Below, one piece after another: positions 15,936 through 25,184 of a stretch of 50,069 nt of DNA. Position 1 is the stretch's first letter; the number at the start of each line of letters is the position of its first letter. Both the position numbers and the translations under genes were made by a program. Under the pieces are notes generated by a model. That model ran no database searches, had not been told where the DNA came from, and worked only from the letters and a program-made list of their open reading frames with translations. The DNA comes from Chlorobium sp. (GTDB taxonomy: Bacteria; Bacteroidota; Chlorobiia; Chlorobiales; Chlorobiaceae): NCBI GenBank assembly GCA_028280025.1, contig JANQMO010000020.1, positions 1 through 50,069 of the forward strand, given 5' to 3'.

Positions 15936-17624
15936 ATGTCTTCAGCTCCTTGGATAAAACATTATGACAAAGGCGTTCCTCCCACGCTTCATCCATATCC
16001 CGATCACACACTGATCGATATAATAGCCCGGCGAGCTGTTGAGAACCCGGACAGCAAAGTTTTGCATTTCAAGGGAGCATCGATGACATGGCGTGATCTC
16101 GATCGGCAAAGCAATGCGCTGGCCCATTCTCTTCTTGATGAAGGTATTGCCAAGGGAGACCGGGTTGTTCTGATTCTTCCCAATTCTCCACAGATGATCG
16201 TTTGCGAAGCGGCGATATGGAAAATCGGGGCTATCGCAGTACCGGTCAATCCTCTCTACACAGAGCATGAACTGGCGTATGCGCTTGATGAAAGTGGTGC
16301 GGAAACCGTTATTGTTCTGACCCCGTTTTACAGAAAGATCAAATCTGCAATGTCCGGCGGAAAAAAGCGGAAAGTGATTGCAAGTACTATCAAGGAGTAT
16401 CTTCCTCCGCTTAAAAAGCTGTTGTTTACTCTTCTTAAGGAAAAAAAAGAGGGACACGCCGTTACGCTTGACAACGGCGACAGATTCCTCGATACGATGA
16501 TACGGTCGCATAGCGGGGAATCCAGGCCGGACATTGCTGTAGGGCCCGACGATACAGCCTTGTTTCTTTTTTCCGGCGGAACGACAGGCATGCCGAAATG
16601 TGCTGTATGCACGCACCGTTCAATTGTGATCAGCGGCGTGCAGATCGCAGCATGGTTCGGAGTTGTGTTTGACCGGGATAACGAGGCCGTTGTGCTGAAT
16701 ATGCCTCTTTTTCATGTTTATGCGCAGGTTGGCATACTGGGTGCGGCATTTGTCGACAATCTGCCTTTTGTTCTTGTCCCCAATCCACGTGACATCGATG
16801 ATTTGATCAGTACGCTTAGAAAATACCGGCCATCGATCCTTCCGGGTGTACCTACCCTTTTCAACGCTCTGGCCAGACATCCGAAAGTTTCCCGTGACAG
16901 CAGCGTCCTTTCTTCTCTGAAACTCTGTGTTTCCGGTTCGGCTCCGTTGCTGCTCAATACGAAGAAACGTTTTGAAGAAATGACCGGAGGCCGGATTATC
17001 GATGCATACGCTCTTACCGAATCGATGATCGGATCGGTGCTGACTCCGGTTTTCGGCACCTACAAGGAAGGGTCTGTCGGTATTCCTGCACCGGATGTCG
17101 AGGTCCGGATTGTCGACCAGGAGAACGCGGATGTTGTACTGCCGCCGGGTGAGATCGGAGAGATAACCATGCGGGCGCCCCAGTTGATGAAAGGGTACTG
17201 GAACCATCCCGAGGAAACAGAAAAAATCATACAAAACGGCTGGCTGCAAACCGGCGATCTGGGATATCTCGATGAGGACGGGTATCTGTTCATTATCGAC
17301 CGGAAAAAAGATGTGATAAAGCAGGGCGGTTTTCAGGTCTGGCCGCGGGAAGTCGAAGAGGTTATCGTATCGCATCCTGACGTTTCCGAGGCGGGTGTTG
17401 CCGGTGTACCGGATGAATACCAGGGAGAAGCGGTCAAGGCCTGGGTGGTTCTTCGCGAGGGGGCAGGGCTTGAAGCCGATGAGCTTCGCAGATTCTGCAA
17501 AAAAGAGCTGGCTGCATACAAAGTCCCCAAGCACATTGTGTTCGTTGACGTTCTTCCCAAGTCGTCGATAGGAAAGGTGCTGCGAAGGAAACTCGTCGAT
17601 GAGCATACAGCTCAGGCATCGTGA
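15936..17624 (+). CDS. AMP-dependent acyl-CoA synthetase (long-chain fatty acid CoA ligase)
   Basis: The 562-residue enzyme activates a fatty acid to acyl-CoA via acyl-AMP. The P-loop-like motif is LFLFSGGTTGMPKCA. The A5 motif region AYALTESM, the A7 stretch LQTGDLGYLDEDGYL, the A8 hinge DRKKDVIKQGG and the catalytic lysine in SSIGKVLRR near the C-terminus are all intact. The start is placed at ATG 15936 (MSSAPWIKHYDKG), the usual N-terminus of the family; a TTG at 15861 would add 25 residues. In a phototroph, it may recycle membrane or exogenous fatty acids. It is 100 bp after the permease gene. Confidence 0.92.
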   Translation: MSSAPWIKHYDKGVPPTLHPYPDHTLIDIIARRAVENPDSKVLHFKGASMTWRDLDRQSNALAHSLLDEGIAKGDRVVLILPNSPQMIVCEAAIWKIGAIAVPVNPLYTEHELAYALDESGAETVIVLTPFYRKIKSAMSGGKKRKVIASTIKEYLPPLKKLLFTLLKEKKEGHAVTLDNGDRFLDTMIRSHSGESRPDIAVGPDDTALFLFSGGTTGMPKCAVCTHRSIVISGVQIAAWFGVVFDRDNEAVVLNMPLFHVYAQVGILGAAFVDNLPFVLVPNPRDIDDLISTLRKYRPSILPGVPTLFNALARHPKVSRDSSVLSSLKLCVSGSAPLLLNTKKRFEEMTGGRIIDAYALTESMIGSVLTPVFGTYKEGSVGIPAPDVEVRIVDQENADVVLPPGEIGEITMRAPQLMKGYWNHPEETEKIIQNGWLQTGDLGYLDEDGYLFIIDRKKDVIKQGGFQVWPREVEEVIVSHPDVSEAGVAGVPDEYQGEAVKAWVVLREGAGLEADELRRFCKKELAAYKVPKHIVFVDVLPKSSIGKVLRRKLVDEHTAQAS

Positions 17625-17641
17625 TCGTCGCTGGTGCAGGC

Positions 17642-17660
17642 TGCGGCAGACCGCAATTTT
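17642..17660 (+). terminator. weak candidate terminator after the acyl-CoA ligase
   Basis: A short stem TGCGG/CCGCA with a CAGA loop is followed by ATTTTA. The stem is only five pairs and the T-run is poor, so the call is tentative. Confidence 0.3.
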
Positions 17661-17721
17661 ACGATTTATTACCGTATTGTCCACGAGAGGCCGGTTTTTC
17701 CTTTTGATTTCATTTTCCTAA

Positions 17722-17839
17722 TAAAGTATATTTGTTCGTCAGCCAATGGTTGGCTGAACGCTTTCAGGTGAGTTGTGCTTTTGATTATTTGATGGCGTCT
17801 CTCTTTTTACCAAAGCACACATTACCATGAGGTAAGAAC
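17722..17839 (+). promoter_or_regulatory. 5' leader of the RRM gene with a hairpin
   Basis: AATAAAGTATATTTG looks like a -10 region near 17726. The following leader of about 100 nt includes a perfect CAGCCAA-TGG-TTGGCTG hairpin (17740-17756) and a T/C-rich stretch. Long structured leaders are usual for cold-induced RNA-binding proteins; here it is a suggestion from position and structure only. The RBS GAGGT lies at 17830-17834. Confidence 0.4.
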
Positions 17840-18115
17840 ATGAATATTTACATAGGCAATCTGGAATACGGCGTCACCGAAGATCAATTGCGTGAAACGT
17901 TCGGAGAATTCGGGGAAGTTTCCAGTTCGAACATCATTACCGACAAGTTTACAGGCCGTTCCAAAGGATTCGGTTTTGTGGAAATGCCTAACGATGAAGA
18001 AGCCAACGCTGCTATTGATGCCCTGAACGATGCGGAACTCAATGGTCGTCCGATGAGGGTGAACCAGGCAAGGCCGCGCGAAGAACGTCCCAACCGCCGT
18101 TTTCAGCAATATTGA
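17840..18115 (+). CDS. RRM-type RNA-binding protein
   Basis: The 91-residue protein is a single RNA recognition motif. RNP2 is IYIGNL (residues 3-8) and RNP1 is KGFGFVEM (residues 42-49), each with the aromatic residues that stack on RNA bases. A short Arg-rich tail (RPREERPNRRFQQY) follows. Such small RRM proteins are common in cyanobacteria and green sulfur bacteria and are often cold-induced. GAGGT precedes the ATG, and a good terminator follows, so it is monocistronic. Confidence 0.95.
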   Translation: MNIYIGNLEYGVTEDQLRETFGEFGEVSSSNIITDKFTGRSKGFGFVEMPNDEEANAAIDALNDAELNGRPMRVNQARPREERPNRRFQQY

Positions 18116-18147
18116 GGAGCATATTATTCCTTCTTATTCAGGATTGC

Positions 18148-18182
18148 AAAGCCGTCTGACCCAAAAGGACGGCTTTATCGTT
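18148..18182 (+). terminator. terminator after the RRM gene
   Basis: A perfect 9-bp stem AAAGCCGTC (18148-18156) with GACGGCTTT (18168-18176) and an 11-nt loop is followed by a short T-rich tail. The same GCCGTC stem occurs in the terminator at 19141-19175. Confidence 0.8.
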
Positions 18183-18305
18183 ATTCTGTAAATCTTGATC
18201 CTCCGACCGGTTTTTATCTGTTGAATATGGATACGTGCTTCCGTGAGGAGGTGGATGGCACGTCAACATGTTCTGTAGTACCTGCCAGGGTTTATCGTTT
18301 ACCGT

Positions 18306-19064
18306 ATGAGGCTGAAAGGAAAGAAAGCGCTTGTGACCGGTGCCGGCGGAGGTATCGGCAGTGCAGTTGCACGTTGTTTTGCGTCTGAGGGAGCGGAGTT
18401 GATCCTGAGCGACCGCCATGCTGCCGACTGTGCAGCCGTGGCTGAAACGATCAGGAACGGCGGTGCGGACCCGATGGTCGCTGCTGCTGATGTGACCATT
18501 GAAGATGAGATTCGTGAGCTGTATGAGAAGATAGAGGAAGTGCATGTAACGCTGGATGTTGTCGTCAATATTGCCGGAGGTGATCTCGAGCCGGTCAGGG
18601 ATATAAACGATCTCGGTTACGACGGCATGAGCGGAAACATCGACCTGAACCTCAAATCCTGCATGCTGAGCTGCAGGGAGGCATGCAGGATCATGCGCCC
18701 TGAGAACTATGGCAGGATTATCAACATGAGTTCTCTTGTTTATCGGGGCAGCCAGGGCCAGTTTTCCTATTCGGCAGCAAAGGGTGGAATTTTCTCGTTT
18801 ACACGATCCCTTGCAATGGCAATGGGCCCATATAACATAACGGTCAATGCCCTTGCGCCGGCTCTTGTAGATGTTCCGGTTTTCAAGAGGGTTCTCGGAG
18901 AGGAACGCTGGAAGGCATTGGCCGAGGATGCTGCCCGGCGCTACCCGATGCAGAGAATTGCATCTCCTGATGATGTGGCCAGGGCGGCTCTTTTTCTGGC
19001 TTCTGATGACGCATCGTTCATAACCGGCCAGATCCTCGAAATATCCGGCGGTGCGCGGTTGTAG
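18306..19064 (+). CDS. short-chain dehydrogenase/reductase (FabG-like)
   Basis: The 252-residue classical SDR has a TGAGGGIG cofactor motif (residues about 11-18). NIAGG is near residue 90, the catalytic Ser is in IINMSS (about 139-144), and the active-site pair is YSAAKGG (Y and K four apart, near 156-160). The C-terminus ends in the usual SDR GQILEISGGARL. Asp near position 37 (LSDRHA) suggests NAD(H) preference. Substrate unknown; fatty acid or sugar-alcohol ketoreductase roles are possible. It stands alone between two terminators. Confidence 0.88.
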   Translation: MRLKGKKALVTGAGGGIGSAVARCFASEGAELILSDRHAADCAAVAETIRNGGADPMVAAADVTIEDEIRELYEKIEEVHVTLDVVVNIAGGDLEPVRDINDLGYDGMSGNIDLNLKSCMLSCREACRIMRPENYGRIINMSSLVYRGSQGQFSYSAAKGGIFSFTRSLAMAMGPYNITVNALAPALVDVPVFKRVLGEERWKALAEDAARRYPMQRIASPDDVARAALFLASDDASFITGQILEISGGARL

Positions 19065-19140
19065 TGTTTGGGTGTGTTGAGGATTGTTCTGAAAATGACA
19101 AGGGGCAGGAATCTTGGACCGGTTTGACATTCTCTGTTGA

Positions 19141-19175
19141 AAAGCCGTCAAAGCAATTACGCGTGACGGCTTTTT
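19141..19175 (+). terminator. terminator after the FabG-like gene
   Basis: A perfect 10-bp stem (AAAGCCGTCA 19141-19150 with TGACGGCTTT 19164-19173) encloses a 13-nt loop and ends in five T. It lies 77 bp after the stop. Confidence 0.92.
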
Positions 19176-19266
19176 CATTATGAACTTTTCTCTTTTGTAT
19201 GGGTATTATAATGATAGGGAACAAGTGCATTGAGTAAACCACGGCTGTATTAAAACTCGTTTTTCT

Positions 19267-20988
19267 ATGCCTGATTTCAGCATTATTCATTCGGTGCCGT
19301 TCTATGAGATTACCGCGCTCCTTGTGCTGGCAGCCGGGGTTGGGGCGGTGAGCCTTTTGCTTCGCCAGCCGATGATCGTGAGCTTCATAGCTGTTGGTGT
19401 GCTTGCAGGCCCTTCTGTTTTCGATATCGTTCATTCAAGAGAGAAAGTGCAGCTTCTTGCGGATCTCGGGATCGCCCTTCTTTTGTTTCTTGTCGGATTG
19501 AAGCTCGATCTGAAGCTCATTCGATCGATGGGGCTCGTGTCGCTTGCAACCGGGCTTGGCCAGGTATTATTTACCTCGATAGCCGGCTACATTATCGGTC
19601 TTTTACTGGGATTCGATGCGGTCATGGCTCTCTATGTTGCCGTTGCACTGACGTTTTCAAGTACGATCATTATCGTCAAGCTGCTGTCGGACAAAAAAGA
19701 GGTCGATTCATTGCATGGCAGGATAGCGATCGGTTTTCTGATTGTGCAGGATCTTGTCGTTGTTCTGGCAATGATGATTTTGTCGGCTTTCGGGGTGGAT
19801 TCGCAGACAGGAATCGAAAACAGCGCATTCATGCGTCTGGGTACCGTTGTACTCTATGGCGCTTTCATGCTGGTATTTGTCGTTGTCTTCATTCGTTATC
19901 TGGCAAATCCTATAGTAAGCCGGATCGTTCACTCGCCTGAACTGCTTATAACGTTTGCTATCGGCTGGGCTGCGCTCCTGGCTTCGCTCGGCAGCTATCT
20001 CGGGTTCAGCAAGGAACTCGGAGGACTGCTTGCCGGTGTTTCTCTGGCTTCCACGCCGTTTCGTGAAACCATTCTTTCCAGGCTGACGACGGTCCGCGAT
20101 TTTCTTCTCCTGTTCTTTTTTATCTCCCTTGGAATGCATATCGACCTGGAACTGCTTGGCAGCCAGATTTACCCGGCAATCCTTTTTTCACTTTTTGTTC
20201 TTGTCGGTAATCCGCTGATTGTCATGATTATCATGGGGATAATGGGCTACAGAAAGCGCACGTCATTTCTTGCGGGACTTACAGTCGCCCAGATCAGTGA
20301 GTTTTCTCTGATATTTATCGCAATGGGCCTCAAGCTGGGACATGTCTCTTCTGAAACCCTTGGCCTGGTTACGCTTGTGGGATTGATTACCATAGCTTTG
20401 TCGGTCTATATGATAACCTATTCTCATATGCTTTATGATTTTCTTGAACCTCTTCTGCATATTTTCGAAAAACGCAAGAGTTCGGTTGAACGGATGGAAA
20501 GCACAAGCCTTTCAGGAAAAGGGAACTATGACATCATCCTTTTCGGGCTGGGGCGATATGGTGCTGCTGTCGCCGATTATCTCAAGAATAACGGCTATCG
20601 GATTCTTGGTGTTGATTTTAATCCCGATGAAGTGCGAAGGTGGAAAAAACTGGGATTCAATGTAGTGTTTGGTGATGCTTCGGACCAGGAGTTCATAGCG
20701 TCTCTGCCGCTCGAAGGGGTGCAGTGGGTTGTCTCATCGGTAGCGCAGCATGATATGGGATTGACGCATGAAGACCCGCGAATTGCATTGATCGATGCGT
20801 TGACGCGGCAGGGTTACAAGGGAAAAATAGCGGTATCGACTCAGAAAATCGATGAGTATGATACGCTCAAACATAAAGGCGCCGATGTTGTTTTTCTGCC
20901 GTTTTACGACGCTGCCGAAAGAGCAGCGGAACGGCTTGCCGAGGCTATGCAGTGCAAACTGCCGCATATGAATTCGGCGCCGGATTAA
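19267..20988 (+). CDS. CPA2 monovalent cation:proton antiporter with TrkA-N domain
   Basis: The 573-residue protein has about 12 hydrophobic segments (residues 10-390) typical of the KefB/KefC/NhaS CPA2 family. LADLGIALLLFLVGLKLDLK near residue 60 and GFLIVQDLVVVLAMM near 156 are characteristic. A cytoplasmic RCK/TrkA-N domain starts around residue 420 with the nucleotide-binding GLGRYG and ILGVDFNPDEV (acidic residue after beta2, so NAD-type). No TrkA-C is apparent. The protein probably exports K+ or Na+ in exchange for protons and is gated by NAD(H). Confidence 0.9.
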   Translation: MPDFSIIHSVPFYEITALLVLAAGVGAVSLLLRQPMIVSFIAVGVLAGPSVFDIVHSREKVQLLADLGIALLLFLVGLKLDLKLIRSMGLVSLATGLGQVLFTSIAGYIIGLLLGFDAVMALYVAVALTFSSTIIIVKLLSDKKEVDSLHGRIAIGFLIVQDLVVVLAMMILSAFGVDSQTGIENSAFMRLGTVVLYGAFMLVFVVVFIRYLANPIVSRIVHSPELLITFAIGWAALLASLGSYLGFSKELGGLLAGVSLASTPFRETILSRLTTVRDFLLLFFFISLGMHIDLELLGSQIYPAILFSLFVLVGNPLIVMIIMGIMGYRKRTSFLAGLTVAQISEFSLIFIAMGLKLGHVSSETLGLVTLVGLITIALSVYMITYSHMLYDFLEPLLHIFEKRKSSVERMESTSLSGKGNYDIILFGLGRYGAAVADYLKNNGYRILGVDFNPDEVRRWKKLGFNVVFGDASDQEFIASLPLEGVQWVVSSVAQHDMGLTHEDPRIALIDALTRQGYKGKIAVSTQKIDEYDTLKHKGADVVFLPFYDAAERAAERLAEAMQCKLPHMNSAPD

Positions 20989-21010
20989 CTGTGGATTGAA
21001 TCTGAAGATC

Positions 21011-21847
21011 ATGGCAAACACGCAGCCTGCTGTTCGTGAAAAAAAGCCGATGGGTTTTATCAGGGATTTTATTGTTTCCCTCTCTTTTTTTCTGCTGCTG
21101 ACCATTCCTTTCTGGTTGTGGGATATCGATATATCCATGCAGAGGTTTTTTTTTACCGATGGTGAATGGAGCAGCCATTCATTTTGGCTGTTTCTCTATA
21201 ACTATGGTCCGGCGCCGGCAATGATCGTTTCGGTCCTTGCCCTGCTCTTTTGGTTCATAGCGACATTCACGGGTTATCAGAGATGCAACCGGCGTGTTTT
21301 TGCTTTCATTTCGCTTTTGATGATACTCGGTCCCGGATTGGTGATAAATGCCATATTCAAGGAATACTGGGGGCGGCCGAGGCCGAGACAGATCATCGAG
21401 TTCGGAGGACAGCGGGAACATGTCCCGCCGCTTGTCATGGGGGAGTTTGTCGCGATGGAGCGGTATGAAAAAATGCTCGAGTCAAGCCGGGGGGCGGCCG
21501 AATGGGATATTCTCAGAAACCTCTACCACCTCAAGGGAAAATACAACTCGTTTCCGAACGGTCATGCGTCGGCAGGTTTTTTTATGATGTTCCCCTATTT
21601 TATTTACAGGCACAGAAGCAGAGTCGTAGCTTTTGCGTGGCTCCTGGGGGGAAGCAGTTTCGGGCTTCTGATGGGTGTGGGCAGAATGGCCCAGGGAGGG
21701 CACTTTGCCAGCGATACACTCTGGGCCGGTGCCATGGTTTATTTGACCGGTACAGTTCTGTATCATGTCCTGCATTTGCGGGAAACGGAGTTCCGCTTTC
21801 ATGATCTGATCGCAGCCATACCGTTTCGCCAAAAGCCTCCTGCCTGA
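21011..21847 (+). CDS. PAP2-family membrane phosphatase
   Basis: The start is placed at ATG 21011; a TTG five codons earlier has no better RBS. The 278-residue polytopic protein has the three PAP2 motifs: KEYWGRPRPRQ (motif 1), PNGHASAGF (motif 2, PSGH-like with Asn in place of Ser), and GVGRMAQGGHFASD (motif 3, with the His nucleophile and Asp). The His and Arg residues needed for catalysis are present. Members dephosphorylate undecaprenyl-PP, phosphatidate or lipid A. It follows the antiporter gene by 22 bp and may share its transcript. Confidence 0.9.
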   Translation: MANTQPAVREKKPMGFIRDFIVSLSFFLLLTIPFWLWDIDISMQRFFFTDGEWSSHSFWLFLYNYGPAPAMIVSVLALLFWFIATFTGYQRCNRRVFAFISLLMILGPGLVINAIFKEYWGRPRPRQIIEFGGQREHVPPLVMGEFVAMERYEKMLESSRGAAEWDILRNLYHLKGKYNSFPNGHASAGFFMMFPYFIYRHRSRVVAFAWLLGGSSFGLLMGVGRMAQGGHFASDTLWAGAMVYLTGTVLYHVLHLRETEFRFHDLIAAIPFRQKPPA

Positions 21848-22119
21848 AATGTAATTGCTCCCTCCTGCGCCGGAAATGTTTCGGTTGTATGAACATGCAT
21901 GAACCGGACAGTTGATTTTCCTTACATTACGATATGGAATGCACCCCCGTATAGTCCTCGGTACCATTCGTCTTTTCTCATATACGGGAACATCCAATCG
22001 GCAGGAGATCATGCTTGCAGAATTCATTTTTCCTTTTGTGACCGTATTCAGGTTAACGGAAAGATGACGTTCTATCCTGCACAGGCTCCTTCTCACAACA
22101 ATTAAAAGGGAGAACTATT

Positions 22120-22842
22120 ATGGATGCAGAAAAGCTTGCTATCGGCGGAGCGAGGATTGTTTTTTCCCTGCTTCTCCTTCTGTTTCTCTGTTCTTACGGT
22201 AAAAGCTCGTTTGCCGTGGACCGCTGGGAGGGCGGATATGTCGGCAGCAGCACGGAAGGCGACGCAACGACGCCGGTCTGGAATTTCATCAAGCATTTCA
22301 GCTACAATCAGTATTACTGGGCCGAAACGTTTCAGTTCGCCTCGTACAACGACGAACGTGTTGACAAAATGGATTTTTCCTATTTTGTCGGCCACGGCAG
22401 TCCCTGGAGTATAAAATGCCAGTCTACCTGGCTTGACCTCAGGACGGCGGGAAGCTCTTCGCATGACGGCTGGGGGGATTACAATTCGGAGTTTGTAACG
22501 CTTCATGCCTGTAACGTGGTCGCCAGTCCCCTTGAGTTTGCGGACTGGTATTCTGCGTGGACAGGTGCCAACGCGGTGTTCGACGGCGTTCATCAGGTGT
22601 GCGGTTTCAGGACAACGGCATCGATGTCCTGCGATCAGGACATTTCGGACTATTTCGGTGACAGGATCGAGTCGGGAGCAGCTGTCTGGCAGGCATGGTT
22701 CGATGCAATCTGGCTCAAAGGCAACGGCAGCGAGCGGGGTGCCGCAGTGATGTATCCCCCTTGTGATGGCGACTCTTATGCAAGTTTCAGCGCCGACCCG
22801 CCGGAGAATCATACCTGGCTGAGAATCTGGTATCAATACTAA
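22120..22842 (+). CDS. exported caspase-fold-like (DUF6345-type) protein
   Basis: The 240-residue protein has a signal peptide (hydrophobic core 13-24, possible cleavage near residue 32). The mature part contains FSYFVGHGSP with His92 and, 39 residues on, FVTLHACNVV with Cys131. FDGVHQVCGFRTT (about 154-166) and a W-rich AVWQAWFDAIW segment follow. The H-G ... A-C arrangement after hydrophobic strands is the signature of clan CD cysteine peptidases (caspase/gingipain), and the rest resembles DUF6345. Whether it is an active peptidase is unproven. GGGAG precedes the ATG, and it is 20 bp from the next gene, its probable partner. Confidence 0.75.
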   Translation: MDAEKLAIGGARIVFSLLLLLFLCSYGKSSFAVDRWEGGYVGSSTEGDATTPVWNFIKHFSYNQYYWAETFQFASYNDERVDKMDFSYFVGHGSPWSIKCQSTWLDLRTAGSSSHDGWGDYNSEFVTLHACNVVASPLEFADWYSAWTGANAVFDGVHQVCGFRTTASMSCDQDISDYFGDRIESGAAVWQAWFDAIWLKGNGSERGAAVMYPPCDGDSYASFSADPPENHTWLRIWYQY

Positions 22843-22862
22843 CCAATGACAGGAGACCGATC

Positions 22863-23927
22863 ATGAAAAAGATGATAACCATCGTCACGCTTTTCGTTAT
22901 GGCTTTGTTCTTCGTGCCGTTCGGTAAGAACGTTCTTCTGTCGCAAAACAAGGTTCTTCAGCCGCAGAAGATACTTCGACCGATACAGGTGAAGCCGCTT
23001 GTTTTGAAGCAGAGGGTCATGGCTTATGAGGCTCTTCCGGTTGAAAGGGTCACGAAGAAAGGCGGGAGAGAAGCGTTGGAGCGTCTTCAGAGGGTTTCTT
23101 CTTCGAAGGTGCAGTTTCAGAACGTGCGGAACCGGAAAGGGAGACTTCTCTATACAACAGCCGGTGATCCTTCAGCGGTTTTCGATATCGATCAGAAAAC
23201 CGGCAGTTTTCTGTTGAATTACGGCCTGAAAAAGTATGCAAAAAAAGGATCCACAAAAAGACTTCCTGCATCTGCAGAGGCACGTGAACTGGCTCGGAAA
23301 CATCTTGCTGAAACCGGGTATCTGCCAAAAAACGAACAGGAACTGGTTGTTGCTCATGTAGGGGGACTGAACATGGCTGCAGCAAAAGACGGCCGGCCGA
23401 TGGGGACCTATAAAAAACTTGTAACCGTCCAGTTCAGTCGTGTTCTGAACGGTATGCCGGTACAAGGTCCCGGATCGAGAATAGTCGTCCATCTTGGCGA
23501 GAACGGTGCAATGGCCGGCATGATCAGAAACTGGCCCGAAGTGAAGGCGGTCGGTATTTCAGCAGCCGAATTGAAAAATGATTCCGCTCTTGAGGAAGAA
23601 AAGCAGATGAGGCTCCGAAAGTTGGCCGGTGAGGCTCGCGATGTAAGGGTACAGAAGTCCAAAAGGGTTTTGTACGACGACGGGATGGGGAGAATCGAGC
23701 CTGCGATGTATGTTGTGGCAAACGCATTCTACGAAGGTCCCGGCGGTGATGGTATGGTGCAAATTCCGGTTGACTTTTATGTGCCGCTTCTGAAGCAGCC
23801 TAAGGCGCTGTTTCCCTATATGAAGAGTTTCGAAGTAAAGGAGCCGGGAGGCGACAATCAACAGAAAACGATCAAATCGCTTCAGCCCATCGGGACCGGA
23901 GGGAAGGACCGGACCGATATGAAATGA
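22863..23927 (+). CDS. exported protein with propeptide/PepSY-like region, partner of the caspase-like gene
   Basis: The 354-residue protein begins MKKMITIVTLFVMALFF, a signal peptide. The N-terminal half has a Lys/Gln/Arg-rich, beta-rich region. Around residues 190-220, QFSRVLNGMPVQGPGSRI then VVHLGENGAMAGMIRNWPEV resembles the FTP/PepSY-type propeptide of thermolysin-like and DUF6345-containing proteins. A C-terminal VDFYVPL segment with a disordered tail follows. It lacks the His/Cys dyad of its neighbour. In related proteins such a region is fused upstream of the caspase-like domain, so here a split arrangement is inferred. AGGAG precedes the ATG, and a strong terminator follows. Confidence 0.65.
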   Translation: MKKMITIVTLFVMALFFVPFGKNVLLSQNKVLQPQKILRPIQVKPLVLKQRVMAYEALPVERVTKKGGREALERLQRVSSSKVQFQNVRNRKGRLLYTTAGDPSAVFDIDQKTGSFLLNYGLKKYAKKGSTKRLPASAEARELARKHLAETGYLPKNEQELVVAHVGGLNMAAAKDGRPMGTYKKLVTVQFSRVLNGMPVQGPGSRIVVHLGENGAMAGMIRNWPEVKAVGISAAELKNDSALEEEKQMRLRKLAGEARDVRVQKSKRVLYDDGMGRIEPAMYVVANAFYEGPGGDGMVQIPVDFYVPLLKQPKALFPYMKSFEVKEPGGDNQQKTIKSLQPIGTGGKDRTDMK

Positions 23928-23966
23928 TTGTTTGTCATGCCGGTTGTTTGCTGTCGAATCCTTCTT

Positions 23967-24014
23967 CATGCCCCATGCTTCTCTCGACAGGGAAACGGGG
24001 CATGTGTTTTTTTT
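23967..24014 (+). terminator. terminator of the caspase-like/partner operon
   Basis: A perfect 8-bp stem CATGCCCC (23967-23974) and GGGGCATG (23997-24004) with a 22-nt loop is followed by TGTTTTTTTT. It closes the two-gene unit 40 bp past the stop. Confidence 0.9.
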
Positions 24015-24103
24015 GCTATATTCGTCCACTGTGCCGGAATGTGGGCACACTATCATGATGTTGCTCAGAAAAGAAGGCCTACTTGGGAAAAGTACATTTC
24101 GCA

Positions 24104-25141
24104 ATGCAGTCTCCGTCGAACACAGCTCCAGGCAAATCCGGGGAAAAGAAAGGTAAGCGCGTCTTCGTCGCAGGCGCGACAGGTTACATAGGCAAGTACG
24201 TTGTCAGGGAACTGGTGTCGAGAGGCTATGATGTTGTCAGCTTTGCCAGGGAAAAGTCGGGGGTCGGGGCATCGACGACAGCTGGTCGGACACGTGAAGA
24301 GCTGAAAGGCTCGGAAGTGCGTTTGGGTGAAGTAAGCGATCCGGATTCTCTTGCAAAGAACGGAATCCGGGGTGAGCGTTTCGATAGTGTTGTCTCCTGC
24401 CTGACGTCGCGTACCGGCGGGATCAAAGACGCGTGGGATATTGACTGCAAGGCAAACAGAAACGTGCTCGATGCTGCAAAAAAAGCCGGTGCGACACAGT
24501 TTCTTCTGCTTTCGGCAATCTGTGTTCAGAAGCCGATGCTCGAATTCCAGAGAGCGAAGCTGCAATTCGAAAAAGAGCTTATCGAATCCGGCGTGACCTA
24601 CTCGATCGTACGTCCGACGGCGTTTTTCAAATCCCTCGCAGGTCAGGTTGAAGCAGTCAAAAAAGGTAAACCGTTTGTCATGTTCGGTAACGGGGAACTG
24701 ACGTCATGCAAACCGATCAGTGAGTCCGATCTGGCGCGCTTTATGGCAGACTGCCTCGAAGATCCTGCCAGACAGAATGCAATTTTGCCTGTCGGAGGGC
24801 CTGGACAGGCAATTTCTGTGAGAGAGCAGGGAGAAATGCTCTTCGAACTGCTCGGGCGTGAACCAACGTTCAGAAAAATGCCGATCAGGATGTTCGACAT
24901 TATTATTCCTGTGTTGACCGTCCTCGGAAAAGTTTTTCCGAAACTCCAGGACAAGGCAGAGTTTGCCCGTATCGGGAAGTATTACTGTTCGGAGTCCATG
25001 CTGGTGCTCGATCCGGAAACGGGACGATACAGTGCAGATATGACTCCGTCATACGGTGAAGATACCCTGCGTGATTTTTACCGCCGGGTACTCAGGGATG
25101 GTCTCGCCGGACAGGAACTGGGCGATCACGCAATGTTCTGA
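24104..25141 (+). CDS. bciA: divinyl chlorophyllide a 8-vinyl reductase (BciA)
   Basis: BciA uses NADPH to reduce the C8 vinyl group of divinyl (proto)chlorophyllide in bacteriochlorophyll biosynthesis. The 345-residue protein matches the BciA/DVR family: VFVAGATGYIGKYVVREL (Rossmann GxxGxxG), VVSFAREKSG, CKPISESDLARFMADC, GGPGQAISVREQGEMLFELLGR, and the C-terminal YCSESMLVLDPETGRY. ATG 24104 is chosen (a TTG at 24083 would add seven residues). No strong Shine-Dalgarno is visible. The gene is the best single indicator that this DNA comes from a chlorophototroph. It lies alone, between the operon terminator and a minus-strand gene. Confidence 0.92.
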   Translation: MQSPSNTAPGKSGEKKGKRVFVAGATGYIGKYVVRELVSRGYDVVSFAREKSGVGASTTAGRTREELKGSEVRLGEVSDPDSLAKNGIRGERFDSVVSCLTSRTGGIKDAWDIDCKANRNVLDAAKKAGATQFLLLSAICVQKPMLEFQRAKLQFEKELIESGVTYSIVRPTAFFKSLAGQVEAVKKGKPFVMFGNGELTSCKPISESDLARFMADCLEDPARQNAILPVGGPGQAISVREQGEMLFELLGREPTFRKMPIRMFDIIIPVLTVLGKVFPKLQDKAEFARIGKYYCSESMLVLDPETGRYSADMTPSYGEDTLRDFYRRVLRDGLAGQELGDHAMF

Positions 25142-25184
25142 TCGTATCTGTGTCGTTTTTCTTTTTTTCTCACCAGGACACCTG

